DNA of 64,000 nt from Pisciglobus halotolerans (GTDB lineage: Bacteria; Bacillota; Bacilli; Lactobacillales; Carnobacteriaceae), in NCBI RefSeq assembly GCF_900113675.1, contig NZ_FOQE01000007.1, forward strand, positions 39,477 through 103,476. Direction: 5' to 3'. Below, one piece after another: positions 17,784-26,325 of the stretch (positions are counted from its first letter, which is position 1; each line of letters begins with the position of its first letter). The notes under the pieces were generated by a model, which did no database searches, was not told where the DNA came from, and was given only the letters and a program-made list of their open reading frames with translations. The translations under genes were made by a program, and so were the position numbers.

Positions 17784-18818
17784 TTATTCGCTTGTTGCAC
17801 TGCTTGTTTCCATACTGTCTGTTTCACTGCTGTCGATCGCATTTGGTTCTAGTTCTAAGTGACGTCGCAATTCTGCTGAAACGGCTGCTTTTTTGTCCTC
17901 ATTCGGTTTCCAAACATAAACTTCTTGTCCATAAGATGGAAAATAGATCCGGTCTTCCTCACCTTCCAGCACTAAACTAGTGATTTTGTTCGCTGCTGAA
18001 GCATAGTTCGTTCCTAAAATCCAAATTTCTCTTCCAGAAAGGTTAGTCGTCAGATTAGGAGCGATCGCATTAAAGATACGATTGAAATTTGTTAAGCTGG
18101 AGATCGATATGATTTCATCGATGATCGCTTCGATCACTTGCCGTTGACGTTCTTGTCTTCCCCAGTCTCCGCGCGGGTCTTGCTTACGCATACGGGCATA
18201 GCCTAAAGCCTTCTCACCATCCATATGTTGAACGCCTTTTTTGACTTGAATAGCATTGCTATGTTCATTACTATCTTGAACAGTAAAATCAAGAGGTGAA
18301 TCAATCGTGATCCCGCCAATAGCATTGACTAGGTCGACCATGCCTTGAAAGTTGATTTTAGCATAATAGTTGATCGGAATATCTAAGTAGTCTTCAACGG
18401 TTTCAACGACATAGGGAATACCGTCATAGGCATATGTCGCATTAATTTTATCCAATTCTCCTGATTTAGGCAATTCGATCAACGTATCTCGAGGAATAGA
18501 CAACAATTTTACATCATTCGTATTGGGATTGATCGTAGCCACAAGAATCGTATCTGCACGTCCTTTGTCTCCTGGCCTTTCATCTACTCCAAGCAATAAA
18601 ATCGAAAAAGGTTCTTTGTTTTCAATGACCACTTGATCTGTTTCATTAGTACCTTTGTTTGGCAGATCATCACCTTGGATCTGGTTAAAAAAGTGATTAG
18701 CAGAAAAGAAAACGTATCCTATGTAAAGTCCAATCCCCAATAATACTACAAGGATGGATGAGAGAATCAGAAATTTTCTACTTTTTTTATTTTTCATTTG
18801 CCGTCGCTCAGTTCTCAT
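17784..18818 (-). CDS. LytR-CpsA-Psr (LCP) family glycopolymer ligase
   Basis: 344 residues. Short cytoplasmic basic N-terminus, one membrane helix (about 14-36), then an extracellular LCP domain with the conserved pyrophosphate-binding features ILLLGVDER, RADTILVATI, LSIPRDTLIEL, DRGDWGRQERQ-type Arg cluster (RMRKQDPRGDWGRQERQR). LCP enzymes transfer wall teichoic acids or rhamnopolysaccharides from lipid carriers to peptidoglycan. Ser/Thr-rich C-terminal tail. The ATG at 18818 follows GAGGAG. Its neighbour tagO, reading divergently, makes the lipid-linked primer for such polymers, and a second LCP gene lies beyond it. Confidence 0.92.
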   Translation of the reverse strand: MRTERRQMKNKKSRKFLILSSILVVLLGIGLYIGYVFFSANHFFNQIQGDDLPNKGTNETDQVVIENKEPFSILLLGVDERPGDKGRADTILVATINPNTNDVKLLSIPRDTLIELPKSGELDKINATYAYDGIPYVVETVEDYLDIPINYYAKINFQGMVDLVNAIGGITIDSPLDFTVQDSNEHSNAIQVKKGVQHMDGEKALGYARMRKQDPRGDWGRQERQRQVIEAIIDEIISISSLTNFNRIFNAIAPNLTTNLSGREIWILGTNYASAANKITSLVLEGEEDRIYFPSYGQEVYVWKPNEDKKAAVSAELRRHLELEPNAIDSSETDSMETSSATSE

Positions 18819-18904
18819 ATGTTTAGCTCCTCATCAGCGTTTTCAATGTTTTCGTCTCATCTTCTATTCTTTCATATTTTACGTTATCCATCTACCTAAT
18901 GCAA

Positions 18905-18933
18905 TTGTATTTCGTTTATATAGTTTGTATAAT
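18905..18933 (+). promoter_or_regulatory. tagO promoter
   Basis: TTGTAT (18905-18910), 17 bp, TATAAT (18928-18933). Just downstream, AAAGCAG / CTGCTTT (18947-18973) forms a hairpin right at the start of the expected mRNA. Confidence 0.75.
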
Positions 18934-18996
18934 GAGAATATTAAATAAAGCAGTCGTTAAAAATAGCTGCTTTCTGTTATAAGGATGGATTAAGAA

Positions 18997-20085
18997 ATGT
19001 ATGATATGTTTCGTGTTTTACTGACCTGTATTGCGGCTGCCTTGTTTACTTTATTTTTGACGCCAGTTATTAAAAAACTAGCTGTGCGTGTCAAAGCTGT
19101 AGACAATCCAAATGAAAGAAGGATCAATAAACGGCCAGTGCCCACTTTAGGCGGACTAGCTATTTTCACCTCTTTCTTTTTTTCGATCTTTTTTTTGCTT
19201 CCCATTCCGAATGAAGAAATATGGCCGGTGTTTGCTGCTTCACTCGTGGTCATTCTTACTGGTATCATCGATGATATTAAAGAATTAACACCAAAATGGA
19301 AAACTGTAGGAGTCGTGATCGCTTCTCTGATTATTTACTACAGCAGCGGAATCAAACTGGATATGTTGAATCTTCCTTATCTTGATCCGATCTATTTCGG
19401 CGGCTTTAGCTTGCCACTAACGATTTTTTGGATTTTAGCCATTACCAATGCTGTGAACTTGATCGATGGATTAGACGGGCTGGCAACAGGCGTTTCGATT
19501 ATTGCACTCCTAACGATGGGAACGATCGGTTATTTCTTTTTGACGGTTGACAGCATCGTTGTCCCGATCATGATTTTTGTTTTGGTAGGAAGTCTTGCAG
19601 GCTTTATGCCTTATAATTTTTTTCCTGCTAGCATCTTTCTAGGTGATACAGGCGCTTTATTTATCGGTTTTATGATCTCCATCCTTTCTTTACAAGGATT
19701 GAAAAATGCCACTTTGATTACTTTTATCATTCCAATTGTGATCTTGGGCATTCCGATCACAGATACCTTATATGCCATCATCCGACGAAAGATGAATAAA
19801 CAGCCGATTGCTACTGCAGATAAGCTGCATATCCACCACCGTTTGATGTCTTTTGGATTAACTCACCGTCAAACTGTTCTAGCCATCTATTGTTTGGCCG
19901 CTATTTTTTCAGTTATCGCACTCCTTTATCCTATTTCTACATTTTGGGGTTCACTACTGTTGACGATCGGTCTCTTACTGGGGTTAGAACTTTTTGTAGA
20001 AATCATTGGTTTGACTGGTCCAGACCGTCAGCCGCTTTTAAAAAGACTGAAGATCTTTGCTAAAAAATTGAACCGCAAGCGGTAA
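18997..20085 (+). CDS. tagO: Undecaprenyl-phosphate GlcNAc-1-phosphate transferase (TagO/WecA)
   Basis: 362 residues, about ten membrane segments. Catalytic signatures of the MraY/WecA superfamily: IIDDIKELTPKWK (DDxxxx), NAVNLIDGLDGLATG, FLGDTGALFIGF, and the C-terminal basic HIHHRLMSFGLTHRQ loop. Transfers GlcNAc-1-P to undecaprenyl phosphate, the first step of teichoic acid or enterococcal polysaccharide antigen synthesis. Product should be the lipid primer used by polymers that the two flanking LCP proteins attach. Only a weak Shine-Dalgarno (AAGGATGG, 9 nt upstream) is visible. Confidence 0.93.
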   Translation: MYDMFRVLLTCIAAALFTLFLTPVIKKLAVRVKAVDNPNERRINKRPVPTLGGLAIFTSFFFSIFFLLPIPNEEIWPVFAASLVVILTGIIDDIKELTPKWKTVGVVIASLIIYYSSGIKLDMLNLPYLDPIYFGGFSLPLTIFWILAITNAVNLIDGLDGLATGVSIIALLTMGTIGYFFLTVDSIVVPIMIFVLVGSLAGFMPYNFFPASIFLGDTGALFIGFMISILSLQGLKNATLITFIIPIVILGIPITDTLYAIIRRKMNKQPIATADKLHIHHRLMSFGLTHRQTVLAIYCLAAIFSVIALLYPISTFWGSLLLTIGLLLGLELFVEIIGLTGPDRQPLLKRLKIFAKKLNRKR

Positions 20086-20119
20086 GATAAATATTCGTTA
20101 CAGTACTTAAACTTAAAAA

Positions 20120-20256
20120 GGTTCTTCTTCTTTTAACGTTGGTAAAGAAATTTCCTACGGTCGATGGGCTACTGAAATTTCTAGAAATAGGATTCTAACG
20201 AGTTTAGCATTAAAAAAAATGATATTTTACAGACTAACGTTAAATATTGTAGAACC
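20120..20256 (-). mobile_element. Short GGTTCT-ended non-coding element, copy 3 (137 bp)
   Basis: Begins GGTTCTTCTTCTTTTAACG and ends TTAAATATTGTAGAACC. CTTAAAAA is present on both sides, a perfect 8-bp target duplication. Interior AATTTCTAGAAATAGG region matches the longest copy. It is inserted between the convergent tagO and LCP genes. Confidence 0.9.
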
Positions 20257-20259
20257 CTT

Positions 20260-20315
20260 AAAAAGACATTTTCGCTGACGAACGATTACTTCTTCGTCGA
20301 CGAAAATGTCTTTTT
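20260..20315. terminator. Bidirectional terminator between tagO and LCP gene
   Basis: AAAAAGACATTTTCG and CGAAAATGTCTTTTT form a perfect 15-bp outer stem, with T-tracts in both directions. It serves both convergent genes. Confidence 0.9.
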
Positions 20316-20359
20316 GACGGTTTATTTTTTATTTTTAGGACCTTTTGCTATGTTGCATC

Positions 20360-21436
20360 CTAGTTATATTGATTAGCGTACTCAGTTTGATAATTGGTTT
20401 GGAACTGATAATCTTCTGCATCTCTTTCATCAGGTTCTTCAAGATCTAAAGCTACTTTAAATTTATGACTGATGTATTCAACACTATCAGGAAAAAGTTC
20501 AACCATACTGGCGCCGTTTTTCTTGAAATCTGTCCAATCAAAGATATAAGAATGGAAGGTATAAGCTCCCGTCAATCCAGATTGCGCAACCCCCAGCATG
20601 TCATTAAAATGCATATCTGTTCGCATATTGCTGCCGATCACTTCGATCACATCTGCCAGCTTCGTTACTGATCCTACACTTAAAGCTTTCTTAACGATTG
20701 CTTGAATGATCTCTTGTTGTCTCTCACCGCGCTTAACATCATTATCGATTTTTCTTGTTCGCGCCAACGCCAATGCCTCTTCACCATTCAATGTTTGATA
20801 GCCTTTTTGCAACTCGATCTGGTGCATCTTGCCCTCTGAGTTTTGTTCAGAAATGGCAACGGGTACGTCCATTTCAATCCCTCCCAAAGCATCAATAATG
20901 TCTAGGAATGCATCAAAGTTAAACGTTGCATAGTAATGTACCGGCAGATCCAGTAAATTTTCAACCGTCTCGATCGTTGTTTTTTCTTCTCCATACTCAT
21001 ACGCACTGTTGATTTTGTTGTAGTTAAGCACTTGACCATCTTTCACGATTTCTGTATACGTATCACGTGGGATACTCACCATATTCACCTCATGGCTTTT
21101 AGGATCAATGGTCAAATAAATTAGGGAATCTGTCCTCGAACTACCCAAATTGCGGTTTTCTGTATCGTCAACTCCCATGACCAATAAAGATATCGTGTCT
21201 TTCAACGGGTCTACTTCTATTTCCTTTCCTCTATCGATAGAATGGTAGGATTCTCCAGCGGCATTTTCTGCTGTTGCAAACATCTTTGCAGCATAAACTG
21301 CTACAAGCAACAATACCGTAAGGATCGGAATCATGAAACTCAAAATAATTTTCTCTTTTTTAGATTTTTTTCTTTTTGTTCGCCTTCTGCTAGAATGCGC
21401 CGGACCTGCTTGCTTATTCTTTTTCACGCTTTTCAC
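20360..21436 (-). CDS. LytR-CpsA-Psr (LCP) family protein, second copy
   Basis: 358 residues. A strongly basic cytoplasmic tail (RRRTKRKKSKKEK), one membrane helix about 29-50, then an LCP domain with LLVMGVDDTENR, RTDSLIYLTI, VSIPRDTYTEI, and the Arg-rich ALARTRKIDNDVKRGERQQE. Same predicted activity as the LCP protein at 17784-18818 but clearly divergent in sequence, so the two may attach different polymers. A GTG start at 21436 is used, and a GTG three codons later is also possible. Confidence 0.9.
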   Translation of the reverse strand: MKSVKKNKQAGPAHSSRRRTKRKKSKKEKIILSFMIPILTVLLLVAVYAAKMFATAENAAGESYHSIDRGKEIEVDPLKDTISLLVMGVDDTENRNLGSSRTDSLIYLTIDPKSHEVNMVSIPRDTYTEIVKDGQVLNYNKINSAYEYGEEKTTIETVENLLDLPVHYYATFNFDAFLDIIDALGGIEMDVPVAISEQNSEGKMHQIELQKGYQTLNGEEALALARTRKIDNDVKRGERQQEIIQAIVKKALSVGSVTKLADVIEVIGSNMRTDMHFNDMLGVAQSGLTGAYTFHSYIFDWTDFKKNGASMVELFPDSVEYISHKFKVALDLEEPDERDAEDYQFQTNYQTEYANQYN

Positions 21437-21580
21437 CTTTTCAACTAGTTTTGCGTCATGGGACGGAAGATGAATCGAAACTTAACATTTTCTCATTTGT
21501 ATCAATAAATCTTCGTTCATTTTATCACGAAAAGAAAACGGAAGGTAGAGGTTTTGATAAATGTAAATTTTTTTTAATAT

Positions 21581-22219
21581 TTATTTATCGAAGGGTGTCT
21601 CTACATAAATCCATGTATTGGTTTCAAAAACAGCTTGTCCATTTGTCCATTCCGTTACATCATCATAAAAACGATCTGTTCTTCCTTCCTCTATCAAACA
21701 GTTAAAAGCTACTTTATCTGTGTATTTAATATCTTTGATCGTATAGGATCTCCCTCTTAAGTTATTCTCCAATTTGCCGCTAAAAGTGTAATCAACAGTG
21801 GCTGTTATTTCAAGTTGACGTCTGCCTTCTACTAACCCTACTTCTTCCAATCCAGCGCTGACAGCTCCTCCATAAGCCCGAATCAAACCGCCTGTACCTA
21901 GCTTTATTCCGCCAAAGTAGCGAGTGACTACAACAGCTACATTTTTTAGTTCTTTTTTCTTCAGCACTTCCAACATTGGCACGCCAGCTGTTCCTGAAGG
22001 CTCTCCATCATCATGTGCACGTTGAATGCCATCTTGTTCTCCGATCAGATAAGCAGAACAATTGTGATTAGCTTTACTGTGCTCTTTTTTTACCTCTGCA
22101 ATAAAAGCTAAAGCATCTTCTTCGTTTTCTACTCTTTTTAAAGAACAAATAAAACGTGATTTTTTTATTTCCGTTTCGTGTTGCCCATCTTTTCGGATCG
22201 TTCGATAATACTGTAACAT
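21581..22219 (-). CDS. yigZ: YigZ/IMPACT family protein
   Basis: 212 residues from the ATG at 22219, which follows AAAGGTGAGACG. N-terminal IMPACT domain with KKSRFICSL, AHDDGEPSGTAG and VVVTRYFGGIKLGTGGLIRAY, and a C-terminal ferredoxin-like DUF1949 half. In E. coli YigZ binds nucleic acid or RNA-like ligands, while eukaryotic IMPACT regulates GCN2. The cellular job in Firmicutes is unknown. In many Firmicutes it lies near comF or tagO, as here. An upstream-extended frame lacks a ribosome site. Confidence 0.9.
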   Translation of the reverse strand: MLQYYRTIRKDGQHETEIKKSRFICSLKRVENEEDALAFIAEVKKEHSKANHNCSAYLIGEQDGIQRAHDDGEPSGTAGVPMLEVLKKKELKNVAVVVTRYFGGIKLGTGGLIRAYGGAVSAGLEEVGLVEGRRQLEITATVDYTFSGKLENNLRGRSYTIKDIKYTDKVAFNCLIEEGRTDRFYDDVTEWTNGQAVFETNTWIYVETPFDK

Positions 22220-22551
22220 CGTCTCACCTTTTCTTCTTGATCTAACCATCTTTCGTTTAGTTGAATACTTCTTTAGTGTACAAAAGAAATGCTGATCAAA
22301 CAACTCTCTATATAGCTTATCCGATAGCCAAGCTCATTCTTGGCTTTTATCACAAAAATACAGAACCTATCGATGATTGTTCTGCTGATTTCCTCTACAT
22401 GACCACCTAGTTTCCAACCCTAGATTCCTTTAAAACTCGCTTAATTTTATTTTTGTTTATCTTTTTATCCTTGCATAATGTGGTATAATCTTAAACTATG
22501 GCACCCTTGTCTGTTTTTATGATGAGGGAAGAATAGATAGGAGGCAAGAAA

Positions 22552-23400
22552 TTGACTATTGCTATCGTAACAGACAGTACTGCCTATTTGACAGACGAAC
22601 AGTATAGAGAACATCACATTTATCGATTACCCCTTTCTGTCATTATTGACGGAAAAGTATTAAAAGAGGAAGAAGAAATAAACAGCACAGATTTCTTTGA
22701 TCAAATTCGTGACGATAAGGATCTCCCTACTAGCTCACAACCAACAATAGGCGAAATAGAGTCATTATTTCATCAACTTTCAAAAGACTATGACGCAGTG
22801 ATCAGTATCCATTTATCCAGCAAAATCAGCGGGACTTATCAAACAGTGTCCAGTATTTCTCACTATACGGAAGATATTGCGGTTTATCCTTATGATTCAG
22901 GCATTAGTTGTTCTGCTCAAGGATATTTTGCGCTAGAAGCTGCACGTATGGCACAAAATGGAGCTAATGTAGAAGATATTTTTGAACGTTTTGAAGAAAT
23001 GCAGCAAACATTGCAAGCTTATTTTGTTGTAGATGATTTAAAACACTTGGTAAGAGGCGGACGTTTATCCAACGGTGCTGCTCAGATCGGTACTTTATTA
23101 AAAATCAAACCGATCCTTTATTTTGAGCAGAAACAAATTGTGATTTTTGAAAAAATTCGGACAAGTAAAAAAGCGTTGAAACGGATCGAATCTTTGCTTG
23201 AAGAAGATGTCGACAAAGGATATCCTATTGTTTCAACGATTATTCATGCTAACGCAGAAGATAAAGCCGTTGAATGGCGCGAACAACTGGAAGCTCGCTT
23301 TCCATCTGTAACGTTCAATATCAGCTACTTTGGCCCTGTTATCGGTACTCATTTAGGTGAGGGCGCACTTGGAATGACTTGGGTAAAAGATTTTTCATAA
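22552..23400 (+). CDS. DegV family fatty-acid-binding protein
   Basis: 282 residues starting at TTG (22552), supported by AGGAGG 8 nt upstream. Typical DegV/FakB features: IAIVTDSTAYL, TSQPTIGEIE, HLSSKISGTYQT, DSGISCSAQGY and LKHLVRGGRLSNGAA. FakB proteins present exogenous fatty acids to FakA kinase for phospholipid synthesis. Which fatty acid is bound cannot be read from the sequence. An extended -10 TGGTATAAT lies at 22481-22489 without a good -35. Followed by its own terminator. Confidence 0.93.
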   Translation: MTIAIVTDSTAYLTDEQYREHHIYRLPLSVIIDGKVLKEEEEINSTDFFDQIRDDKDLPTSSQPTIGEIESLFHQLSKDYDAVISIHLSSKISGTYQTVSSISHYTEDIAVYPYDSGISCSAQGYFALEAARMAQNGANVEDIFERFEEMQQTLQAYFVVDDLKHLVRGGRLSNGAAQIGTLLKIKPILYFEQKQIVIFEKIRTSKKALKRIESLLEEDVDKGYPIVSTIIHANAEDKAVEWREQLEARFPSVTFNISYFGPVIGTHLGEGALGMTWVKDFS

Positions 23401-23432
23401 TAATTTTGCTATTATTTTATTATTTTCTAAAC

Positions 23433-23467
23433 AAAAAGGAGCCGGGATCATCTCCCGACTCCTTTTT
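23433..23467 (+). terminator. Terminator after degV
   Basis: AAAAAGGAGCCGGGA / TCCCGACTCCTTTTT, a 15-bp stem with one mismatch and a 5-nt loop, with T-tracts on both strands, 32 bp after the stop. Confidence 0.9.
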
Positions 23468-23648
23468 GTTTTGATTTCTCTATATGACTGCTTCATGAAC
23501 AGACTGAAATCTCGCTTCGTATCCTTGTAGTTGAGCTGCACTCCCCAGAAATTTCCGCCTAACTTATAACATCCGCACAGCCGCTCCGCTGGGTTGCTTG
23601 CGTCAGGATTGCGATAGTTTTCGCTTTCTAACCGTGTTTCTCCGCATC

Positions 23649-24365
23649 CTATTTTTTTCCTTTTTCTAGGTAGAATTCGAATCGGTCGCCTACGTATTGT
23701 GTGCGTACGTATTCGAATGGTTCGTCTTTTGTTGAATAGGTGATTTGTTTGAGACGAAGGATTGGGTCGCCACGTTTGATGTCCAAAAACTCAGCGGTCT
23801 GTTCGGAAGCTAGCATGGCTGTTACGGTTTGTTCGGCTTTGCCTACTTTTAAATGTTGCTTTTCTTCTAATGTTTTATACAATGAGGCGGTGATTTCTTC
23901 TTTTCCTAAAGAAGAAACAAAATGGTAAGGAATGGTCGCCACTTCAAAACAGATGGGCTGTCCATCTGCGTAACGGATTCGTTCCATTCTTAAAACCAGC
24001 GTTTCGTCTTTCAGTCTCAATCTTTCTGCTTCACTAGAGCTGGCCGGTTTGACATGATAAGAAATCGTCCTGCTCGTTGGTGTGCGTCCTTGTGATAAGA
24101 TCGTTTCGGTAAAGCTTTCGATACCTGTCATCTTTTCTTGGACTTTCTGGCTAGAGACATATGTCCCGGAACCTACTCTTCTTTCCAGAATCCCTTCATC
24201 TACCAATGTTTGAACAGCTTGTCTCAAAGTCATACGGCTGACTTGGAAAGTTTTTGCCAGGTCTCTTTCGGAAGGGATCCGTTCACCAACTTTCCACTTT
24301 TCCTGTTCGATCATTTCTCTTATTTGATTGTGAATTTGGATGTAAATAGGTTTTCCTTTCGCCAT
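23649..24365 (-). CDS. nagR: GntR/HutC-family repressor NagR (YvoA type)
   Basis: 238 residues from the ATG at 24365 after AGAGGTGG. Winged helix about 1-75 (IPSERDLAKTFQVSRMTLRQ, RRVGSGTYVS) and a UTRA effector domain about 85-235. This family senses glucosamine-6-P or GlcNAc-6-P and represses amino-sugar catabolism. Last gene of nagA-nagB-nagR, so it is autoregulated through the operator in the nagA promoter. Confidence 0.9.
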   Translation of the reverse strand: MAKGKPIYIQIHNQIREMIEQEKWKVGERIPSERDLAKTFQVSRMTLRQAVQTLVDEGILERRVGSGTYVSSQKVQEKMTGIESFTETILSQGRTPTSRTISYHVKPASSSEAERLRLKDETLVLRMERIRYADGQPICFEVATIPYHFVSSLGKEEITASLYKTLEEKQHLKVGKAEQTVTAMLASEQTAEFLDIKRGDPILRLKQITYSTKDEPFEYVRTQYVGDRFEFYLEKGKK

Positions 24366-24378
24366 GCTTCCACCTCTA

Positions 24379-25080
24379 TTATAATAATGATGCAGCATCC
24401 TCATCTAGTAGAATCACAGCGTCCGGATGCTGTTGTAAAACACTTCCTGGCAGATCCTCTGTTACAGGCCCTCCAACTAGTCCTTTCACTGCTTCTGCTT
24501 TATTTTCTCCAAAAGCCATCAGAAGAACTTTTTTAGCTCTCATAATGGACTTGATTCCCATTGAATAAGCGTATTTCGGTACATCTTCCTCTTTTTCAAA
24601 GTAGCGTTTATTTGAATCGATCGTTGATTGGACCAATTTCACTTTACGTGTCACTGAATCAAATGAAGAACCAGGTTCGTTGAATCCAATATGACCATTT
24701 GTTCCGACCCCTAAAATTTGTACATCAATAGGATGTTCTTTCAAAATGCCTTCATAACGAGCGGTTTCTTCTTCCTCGTCAGTTGCCAAACCATCTGGTA
24801 CATAAGTTTCTTTAAAAGGTTTTTGATTGAATAAATGTTCTTGCATGAAGTAGTGGTAGCTTTGTGGGTCTTCAGGAGCTAAGCCTACATATTCATCAAG
24901 ATTAACAGATACCATATTTGAAAAGTCTACATCGCTAGCTACCATTATATCATAAAGTTTTTCCGGTGTACTACCTGTTGCCAGACCTAAAACTTCAGCT
25001 CCATTTTCCATTTCTTCTTTGATGATCTCAAATGCTTTTTGACTTGCTTCTTCTTTTGTCTTTTTAATGATGACTTCCAT
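24379..25080 (-). CDS. nagB: Glucosamine-6-phosphate deaminase
   Basis: 233 residues, the short Firmicute form. Motifs GLATGSTPEKLYD (substrate loop), NLDEYVGL (catalytic Asp region) and GVGTNGHIGFNEPGSSF. Converts glucosamine-6-P to fructose-6-P and ammonia, feeding glycolysis. Cotranscribed with nagA (18-bp gap) and nagR (13-bp gap). Confidence 0.97.
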   Translation of the reverse strand: MEVIIKKTKEEASQKAFEIIKEEMENGAEVLGLATGSTPEKLYDIMVASDVDFSNMVSVNLDEYVGLAPEDPQSYHYFMQEHLFNQKPFKETYVPDGLATDEEEETARYEGILKEHPIDVQILGVGTNGHIGFNEPGSSFDSVTRKVKLVQSTIDSNKRYFEKEEDVPKYAYSMGIKSIMRAKKVLLMAFGENKAEAVKGLVGGPVTEDLPGSVLQQHPDAVILLDEDAASLL

Positions 25081-25098
25081 TATTACCCCACCTTTTTA

Positions 25099-26238
25099 TT
25101 ATTTTGTATAAACTGTTTTTCCGTAACTGATCGTTTGTTCAAGCTCTAATTGTCCGTTGAACACAACCATATCTGCATCTTTACCCACTACGATTTCACC
25201 TTTTTTAGTCAAGCCAAATTCTTTAGCTTGATTGACAGAGCTCATTTGGACTGCTTCTGACATGCTGCAACCGGTAAACTTTTGAATATTCTTGAAAGCA
25301 TCTTGGAACTCCAGAACACTTCCAGCCAAGTTGCCTGTTTCCAAACGGGCTTGTTTATCTTTTACGATCACTTTTTGACCGCCCAGTTCGCTCACGCCAT
25401 CTGGCATGCCTTTTGCCCGCATCGAATCTGTGATCAATTCAATGTGTTCAGGTCCTTTTACTTCATAAGCAATTTTGATCATTTCAGGATCGATGTGGAA
25501 ACCGTCTGCAATAACTTCAGCATAAATATCATGTTCTAAAAAGGCATGGCCCGTTACTCCAGGTTCTCTATGGTGCAAACCACGCTGTGCATTGTATAAG
25601 TGAGTGATGTGTGTTACTTTCGATTCTTTCATTTCTTCACGTGTTGCATTCGTATGACCTGCAGATAAAATAATGTTATTTTCCATACAGTAACGCTCAA
25701 AAGCAGTAGCATCACTCGTTTCAGGCGCATAAGTCACAAGACGGATTCGTCCGCCTGTTAATGCGTTCCATTTTTTCATTTTTTCAGCATCTGGTGCAGT
25801 GATATATTTTTCAGGTTGAGCACCTTTAAATACAGGTGAAATAAATGGTCCTTCTAAGTGGATCCCTTGAATGACCGGATTTTTTTCTGCTGCTTCCCCT
25901 ATTGCTGTTAAAGCTTTTTCAATATTTTCATCTGATTGTGTCATTGTTGTAGGAAAGTAAGAGGTGATGCCTTCTTGGAACATGAGCTCAATCATTTCGT
26001 TCAATTTATCCGGATCTGCATCCATCGCGTCTATTCCATAACCACCATGTGAATGAACATCAATAAATCCCGGAACCAGTGTTTTCCCTTTTAGATCTTG
26101 GATGGTTTCATCGTTTTCTTCCTTGAATTGTGCCATGCTGCCGACTTCTTTTATTTCTTGGTCAAAGCGGACAAATCCATCTTCGATCACTTCTTTTCCA
26201 GTGTAGATCGTTACATGCGTAAATACGGTCTGGTTCAT
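25099..26238 (-). CDS. nagA: N-acetylglucosamine-6-phosphate deacetylase
   Basis: 379 residues from the ATG at 26238, which has GGAGG 7 nt upstream. Amidohydrolase with PGFIDVHSHGGYG (metal ligands), GIHLEGPFISP, ILSAGHTNA, HLYNAQRG and ELITDSMRAKG (catalytic Asp). Removes acetate from GlcNAc-6-P to give glucosamine-6-P for NagB. First gene of the operon. Confidence 0.97.
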   Translation of the reverse strand: MNQTVFTHVTIYTGKEVIEDGFVRFDQEIKEVGSMAQFKEENDETIQDLKGKTLVPGFIDVHSHGGYGIDAMDADPDKLNEMIELMFQEGITSYFPTTMTQSDENIEKALTAIGEAAEKNPVIQGIHLEGPFISPVFKGAQPEKYITAPDAEKMKKWNALTGGRIRLVTYAPETSDATAFERYCMENNIILSAGHTNATREEMKESKVTHITHLYNAQRGLHHREPGVTGHAFLEHDIYAEVIADGFHIDPEMIKIAYEVKGPEHIELITDSMRAKGMPDGVSELGGQKVIVKDKQARLETGNLAGSVLEFQDAFKNIQKFTGCSMSEAVQMSSVNQAKEFGLTKKGEIVVGKDADMVVFNGQLELEQTISYGKTVYTK

Positions 26239-26269
26239 ACTGTTTCCTCCTTTTATTTTCAACACTCTT

Positions 26270-26298
26270 ATTATAAATGGTATAGACCATAAAAACAA
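26270..26298 (-). promoter_or_regulatory. nag operon promoter with NagR (dre-type) operator
   Basis: Minus strand: TTGTTT (26293-26298), 17-bp spacer, TATAAT (26270-26275). The spacer contains the palindrome ATGGTCTATACCAT (26277-26290). On the plus strand this is TGGTATAGACCA, which fits the YvoA/DasR dre consensus TGGTnTAGACCA. A repressor bound there would block RNA polymerase directly, with release by amino-sugar phosphates. Confidence 0.88.
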
Positions 26299-26325
26299 CT
26301 GGCAACCTTGCTAAAAAAAAGAAAT

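Noticed and set aside
22332..22357. AGCCAAG/CTTGGCT hairpin with TTTT on the plus strand upstream of degV
   Set aside because: No plus-strand gene upstream that it could terminate; too short a stem to call an RNA.
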